A stretch of DNA of 64,000 bases from Tigriopus japonicus (Eukaryota; Arthropoda; Copepoda; Harpacticoida; Harpacticidae), in assembly GCA_010645155.1 (NCBI GenBank), contig CM021321.1, positions 581,689 through 645,688 of the forward strand, given 5' to 3'. The first letter of the stretch is position 1. Every line of letters begins with the position of its first letter. The position numbers were made by a program, and so were the translations under genes. The notes under the pieces were generated by a model, which was given only the letters and a program-made list of their open reading frames with translations, was not told where the DNA came from and did not search any database. Positions 60,801 to 64,000 of this stretch are shown here, one piece after another.

Positions 60801-61909
60801 CGGATTCTGGCGAGCATTTTGCATGACTTGGGTTTCCAGTTAAAACTTCAGAGCGTGACGGATCGTTGAATATGGACCTTCAAAGGTTAAGGGGGAAGCA
60901 AAATGAGAAGGAGAAGATGAAAAAGAAGAGGCTTCAAGTGCACTGACAGTCATGGTATCCGTCCCTTCGTCTGTCTGTGTATACTGGGTTCCACTAATTG
61001 GCGGGAAAGATTTTTGTTGGGGATTTTTTCCCTTTTCAATTACTGCAGGCCATCTACCGTCTTCTTTTCTTTTGATGTGACAAAGATTATGGGGCGCTCA
61101 TGGGCGCCAAGCCCCTTATTTTGGGATCTCCGAGACGTGTTCAGCATTGACAGGGTGGACCTCAAATTATAGTCATTCGTCGTTCAATTAACTTAGGTCT
61201 CTTCAAACTTGGGCATTTAAATCAAGTTTAGCTTTCCAACCACAGAAGGAGGGGGCCAGATTAGGTCATGAAAACCAATGGAGAAAAAAGTGGACCTTCA
61301 AAAACTCGTTTCCGCCGAAGCGAAACCCCCATATTTCCTTTTTTATGACGCAAAAAAGCCCTTTTGCAACGCTCAAAGACGTCACCGAGCAGCCGAATGA
61401 CTATTGTACTACAAGCAAGCAAGCTCGTGGAAACCATTAACAAAACAGCCGAAATGACTTCATCTCCAAGACGGAAAAGTCAATCTCAAATCAAAGATCG
61501 AAATTGATTACTTACCCTTCTTTGTCCTCTTCCCGAAAGAAACCGGGTCTTGTTCGGAGTCATCACTTTTGTCGCTGGAATCACTCCGTGGAAGCTCGTC
61601 CGTGTCATTCTCAGAATGATTAGACAGGAATCCACTCTCTCTGCTCTCTTGGGAGGTGCTCCATGATCTTTCGGCTGGCTCCTCAGGGATGCTTAATACA
61701 GTGTATCGGGTCTTTTCAGACTTGTCTTCGTCTCGATCGCCGAGAATGGGGGTCCGAGGCTCCAAAATGTTCCGTTCTACGTTGCCATTGGCATTGGCAG
61801 ATATTTCAGGAGCATTTCCCTCTTCATTGCCAATTTCAAGGATCTTTTCGAGATTGGATGCCTGGTGTTCAGTGGCAACACTGTCGTATGGCTTGTTTAT
61901 CGGACTCAT
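24571..61909 (-). CDS. Calcium-regulated NADPH oxidase, NOX5-like: N-terminal half (8 exons, ~615 aa), C-terminal half not found
   Basis: Exons from high to low: 61516-61909, 51741-52069, 45746-45840, 32411-32680, 30691-30814, 29549-29699, 26399-26630, 24571-24821. All have GT-AG borders and fitting phases. NOX5-type enzymes are membrane flavocytochromes that make superoxide when Ca2+ binds their EF-hands. Seen: acidic Ser-rich leader (1-131); linker (132-241); EF-hand loops DKEGKGQISQES (~252), DKNRDGVVSVEE (~340), DRDGNGTVSMAE (~416) and DLDDDGLIQQSD (~452, split by an intron); then GLLENLS-INIGKWLVPP leading into helix 1 (~571-590) and NPFYLLSRANG. That last block precedes the CLNFNC-type haem helix in NOX5, which should follow in the next exon (phase 1). 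The haem, FAD and NADPH parts are not visible. DUOX is excluded by the absent peroxidase domain and the NOX5-style linker. Confidence 0.9.
25436..26277 (-). other. Open stretches inside NOX5-like intron 7, possibly a decayed nested gene
   Basis: Within the 1.6-kb intron 24822-26398, on the same strand, 25888-26277 is open for 129 codons (hydrophobic MWLKLKFMLVLVGNVWL, later PFSFMTIPLGFVLFEMDSEF). 25436-25749 has two overlapping frames with hydrophobic segments. The combined look is of a small membrane protein broken by a frameshift. I cannot name a family; it may be a receptor pseudogene or chance. Confidence 0.2.
26399..26630 (-). CDS. NOX5-like exon 7: fourth EF-hand
   Basis: Completes the loop DLDDDGLIQQSD and continues LREVMKACMEENGMRF, EKEIEDLAQALYEDA, then ELSKHDGLLENLSI. 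The LREVM.AC.EENG and GLLENL segments are characteristic of the NOX5 EF-hand 4 region and its link to the first helix. Confidence 0.94.
26631..29548 (-). other. NOX5-like intron 6 (2.9 kb)
   Basis: No recognisable gene. Contains (TC)n at about 29038-29068, (GGTT)n at 29135-29159 and a GGAT-type patch at about 29171-29192. Confidence 0.65.
29549..29699 (-). CDS. NOX5-like exon 6: third EF-hand and start of the fourth
   Basis: Encodes PFFVERAFRIF, loop DRDGNGTVSMAE, FIDTMHQFAGQSSDEKLVFLFKVYDLD. The third loop has a full acidic set (D1, D3, N5, E12). The exon ends one base into the codon after DLD, so the fourth loop is completed by the next exon. Confidence 0.93.
29700..30690 (-). other. NOX5-like intron 5 (1.0 kb)
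   Basis: Non-coding as far as I can see. A 147-codon + strand ORF (29911-30354) overlaps it but has no recognisable domain. Confidence 0.6.
30691..30814 (-). CDS. NOX5-like exon 5: helix between EF-hands 2 and 3
   Basis: Encodes (R)HLSELTEENLKHLEKVF, then RENLAKDKEEFTLSEFKKI and VPSKN. DKEEFTLSEF looks like a degenerate EF-hand remnant, comparable to the EISLQEFKAAL region of NOX5, which also precedes a phase-0 join to ..FFAERFF. Confidence 0.9.
30815..32410 (-). other. NOX5-like intron 4 (1.6 kb)
   Basis: No recognisable gene. One + strand open stretch (31278-31586) contains a hydrophobic segment (AAIGFTLILVFSCHII) but has no similarity I can name. Confidence 0.6.
32411..32680 (-). CDS. 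NOX5-like exon 4: second EF-hand
   Basis: Encodes RQETSYTV-DPSNPEYYGSSSSEER, a helical segment (MDIVELLEAIAYLIC) and the EF-hand loop DKNRDGVVSVEE, then MMNFILTITNP. Acceptor TTTCCAG, donor GTGAGC. The loop has Asp at positions 1 and 5, Asn at 3 and Glu at 12, a complete Ca2+-binding set. Confidence 0.92.
37681..37723. repeat. (GAA)n microsatellite
   Basis: About fourteen GAA/AGAAG triplets in a row, purine-only on the + strand. It is the longest trinucleotide array in the window. Confidence 0.9.
40395..40647. mobile_element. hAT-like MITE (237 bp) with 7/8 target duplication
   Basis: The element runs 40403-40639, with ends TAGTGATGGACC and GGTCCAGCACTA (one mismatch in 12). The flanks are TTTACAAC (40395-40402) and TTCACAAC (40640-40647), an 8-bp target duplication with one difference. 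Inside, AACCGAAACCGAAAG occurs twice in the same orientation. No ORF. Confidence 0.75.
45688..45736. repeat. (GATG/GATA)n microsatellite next to a splice donor
   Basis: GATGGATGGATAG-type tetranucleotide repeat occupying 45688-45736. On the gene strand it reads (ATCC/ATCT)n just after the 5' splice site of NOX5-like exon 3. Confidence 0.9.
45746..45840 (-). CDS. NOX5-like exon 3: first EF-hand
   Basis: This 95-nt exon encodes DFAFHFFKLF plus the Ca2+-binding loop DKEGKGQISQES and a helix ending ILKQNT. Loop positions 1, 3 and 5 are D, E and K, so Ca2+ affinity may be lower than in the later loops. The donor lies only 10 bp from an intronic tetranucleotide repeat. Confidence 0.9.
45841..51740 (-). 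other. NOX5-like intron 2 (5.9 kb)
   Basis: No recognisable gene. Simple repeats: (CCAA)n at 46967-46993, GTAGTA-rich at about 46825-46880, (TTGG)n at about 50178-50195. Medium ORFs (48654-48980, 49328-49645) lack similarity and splice context. Confidence 0.65.
51741..52069 (-). CDS. NOX5-like exon 2: linker before the EF-hands
   Basis: Encodes residues 132-241. A Ser/Pro/Gln-rich part (about PEAIESVPDGLERVGPK) is followed by a helical part (MEVFYAREGERAACMTFLRDH) that leads directly into the first EF-hand of the next exon (ILSDR|DFAFHFFKLF). Acceptor CTCTAG, donor GTAAGA. Confidence 0.85.
52070..61515 (-). other. NOX5-like intron 1 (9.4 kb)
   Basis: No recognisable gene inside. It contains an N gap (54384-54570), a (GGT/GAT) repeat at about 54940-54970, a (CT)n tract at about 55729-55750, an (ATCC)/(ATCT) repeat at 57774-57814 and a (GGT)n patch at 58008-58029. 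Open stretches such as 58088-58531 (+) have no similarity I can name. Confidence 0.7.
54384..54570. other. Assembly gap (187 N)
   Basis: A run of N in NOX5-like intron 1. No repeat termini are visible at its edges. Confidence 0.98.
61516..61909 (-). CDS. NOX5-like exon 1: start codon and acidic Ser-rich leader
   Basis: Starts at the ATG 61907-61909 (MSPINKPYDSV...). It encodes 131 residues rich in Glu, Asp, Ser and Asn with no domain, probably disordered. Ends KKG with donor GTAAGT. Human NOX5 has a much shorter lead before its EF-hands; long N-termini occur in arthropod NOX proteins. Confidence 0.75.
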
Positions 61910-64000
61910 CTTAAATCAGTGGCGTAATGAGTTCAGTCATTATGGCACATAAAAAAGCAAAAGTCGTTGATTGTTGGGTTTTCTTCTCTTATTTGTCCTT
62001 CTTTTTTACAGCATAATCATGTTGAACATAAAACGGGAAAATGCAGCAACTGTATTTGAGGCCTCAATCTGTCTTGCTGGACTTTTGCTTGAACTTTCGG
62101 ATGTTGAGAAGGGTTCGTCTTTGATTTGACCACGGCGTCGTTTGATCACCCTGGAGTCCTAAAAAGATGAAAAAGAAACCGATTTTTTTCCTTCGCCTTT
62201 AAATTGGGAGCTGTACACATTTAGGGGGCATATCATGTTCAAGGCAGGTTTGTAAGAGTATCATTAGTATGACACGCACAAATTTCCTTTAAATTGTAGA
62301 CGAGATGCACATTGGCCAAGAAAAGTTGATCACGCGCTGCCAAAACAATGGATGTATAAATATCAATCGTTAGTTACCCCTTTTCAGATCTGGTTTGCGT
62401 TTCAATTCGGAATCTCGAATCTCACTTCCTTCTCGTCTCGAGATTACTTTGGAACTGAGGAAAATCATCCTCACCTTCACCATGGAAGACAATTCGTACT
62501 TCTCCTAAATACAGTACATACGTAACATATTGGAGAATACCCTAGTGATCAAGAACGTGAGTCATCGCGCATCAGATGAATTTGGGCCCGGGGGAATACC
62601 TTTTTGTGAATCTGAGAGATACCAATTCCGTTTGTAAGAAGATACAGAGTGGTTTCTGGACGCTTTTGGGCACTTTCTTGTTAGTTTGGTGCTCTAGGGT
62701 CTCCACTCTCCAAACACAATGAGAGAGATTGATGATGAATTCTCACCAATGACCTCGGTCGAAGATACGGGTTTTTTCCTTCAATTGAGTTCGTTTGAAT
62801 AAATGAAGCTTAGGAGACAGAAAGATCTCCGCCACGGAGGGGATTGTATCTAGTTCCTTCAGTGAGGGCTCAGTTGGAAGGTGTCTCGGAAAGGACCTTC
62901 CCATAACTTGCTTTGAGGACGTGTTGCCCTGAGGGAACAGGGATTCCAAAACACTCTTTTCAAGCCGCATACCTGGCATTAGTCAAATGGAGCCATTCAC
63001 AACGTGGATAGATAGATACCTAGTTTTGTACGTTTTATGGGGCCTTGTCACTAAGCTGAATACACTCCTCTTTGATGTATAAATCTCGAAACGAATGAAA
63101 TGTAGCCTAGGAGATTCTATTGCAGTACATCGAGCGCGTTTTAATTGACCTTAAACTCCTTTTTACTCCATGATGATGTCATAAAACCAAATGACACCCT
63201 CACCAATTGAAGATATACGATTTCAAGCTGGATTGCCCGCCAAGAAGGGAGAGTCTCTTTATGAATTTTGTATAGTATTGTATTTCAGAAATATTTAGTT
63301 CATTTGAAGGCATCGGTGAATAACATGAGATCTCAATTTTCCAAAAATTTGGAATTTTAGTTCCAAAGTACAGTAGGGGAAGCTTTTTTGGTATTTCATC
63401 TAATAAAATTTGAAGCAACCTCCAAAGCAAAAAAAACAACTATTTTTTTCAAGCTTAATTGATACCCCCGTTTTGACAACGGTTTAGGGAGTAGCGATAA
63501 GCTTATCTGGATTCAATAGTGACGACGACTCCCTCTGAATCCATAATCTTAGAGATTACCAAACCGACGGTGATGGAGACTTAGAAACGAAGGCAGGGGT
63601 GTTAGTGGTAGTATTGTACCAAATAACAAGTTCGTGTGTTTACGTAAGCCCATTCTACCCCCAGTTCCTTCCTTCTACTGACCCTGATTCCCTCAAAGAT
63701 TTTAATCACCCCCTGCTTTGCCTCCTTCAGAACTTTGAGTAGAGGCATAGAGGTCCTTATAGAAAGAGAGGGGATTTCATCTTTTATTTTAGACCATTTT
63801 TTCATCTTGTCAAATTCATCTTCATGATGAGAAATGGATAAGAGTGCCTTCAATTCATTTTCTTTAACAAAATTTTACTTTATTTTGATTTTTGTCCTTT
63901 TTTATTAGTCGCCCTGAGAGACAGGTTATGTCGTTTTTTTGTTTTCAAATTTGTAAGGCTTGCTTTAGGGTTTATGATTGTGCGTTTTAGAGAGTTACAA
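61910..64000. other. Region upstream of the NOX5-like start; weak candidate exons
   Basis: Two minus-strand open stretches are flanked by splice-like sites. One is 62753-62968 (between ...GCCAG and CATTG|GTGAGA; encodes RLEKSVLESLFPQGNTS...). The other is about 63665-63860 (after ...GTTAAAG, before GTCAGT; encodes a helical Lys/Glu-rich piece, KKWSKIKDEIPS...). They could be upstream or alternative exons of the NOX5-like gene, or part of another gene. The first does not join the known exon 1 in frame at its ATG. No family recognised. The remainder is non-coding. Confidence 0.2.

Noticed and set aside
24571..61909. Dual oxidase (DUOX) instead of NOX5
   Set aside because: DUOX would have an N-terminal peroxidase domain and an extra helix before the EF-hands. 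Here the EF-hands come after a disordered leader, and the ENLS...WLVPP link is NOX5-like.
61656..61952. Plus-strand ORFs over 61.66-61.95 kb
   Set aside because: Antisense shadows of the NOX5-like first exon, whose minus-strand frame has a good start, donor and phase.

Overview
The window is animal nuclear DNA. Its genes are split by GT-AG introns ranging from about 60 bp to 13 kb, and it holds many microsatellites, terminal-inverted-repeat DNA transposon relics, and two assembly gaps (N runs at 23322-23485 and 54384-54570). The gene families (S10 serine carboxypeptidases, an SLC22 transporter, an EF-hand NADPH oxidase of the NOX5 type) and the splice style fit an arthropod. A crustacean, perhaps a copepod, is my guess, but nothing in the sequence proves it.

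Layout. Positions 1-4893 (+) hold two tandem S10 serine carboxypeptidase genes. The first enters from outside the window and ends at 1382. The second is complete (1582-4893, 7 exons, 464 aa) and starts only 199 bp after the first one stops. Its first intron appears to use a GC donor. Convergent to them, at 14572 down to 6097 (-), is a complete 11-exon gene for a 593-aa SLC22-family organic ion transporter; its long first intron and its fourth intron contain foldback and hAT-like relics. From about 15.5 to 24.5 kb there is no recognisable gene. This stretch is a transposon graveyard: a 291-bp foldback MITE, two hAT-like elements with perfect 8-bp target duplications (one contains the first N gap), a minisatellite in inverted arrangement, and a 165-bp tandem duplication.

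From 61909 down to 24571 (-) lie eight consistent coding exons of a calcium-regulated NADPH oxidase (NOX5-like). They encode about 615 N-terminal residues: an acidic, Ser-rich leader, a linker, four EF-hands and the first membrane helix. All splice phases agree. The catalytic half (haem-binding helices, FAD and NADPH domains) is not visible anywhere downstream on that strand, which is the most important open question here. The NOX5-like introns are large and carry many simple repeats, and one of them holds a further hAT-like MITE with a 7/8 target duplication (40403-40639). Upstream of the NOX5-like start (61910-64000) there are two weak candidate exons.

I found no bacterial operon, CRISPR array, rRNA or convincing intact tRNA, and no wholly new system. 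The most rewarding observations are the missing NOX5 half, the GC-AG intron, the long 94%-identical inverted repeat in the SLC22 intron, and the datable transposon insertions.
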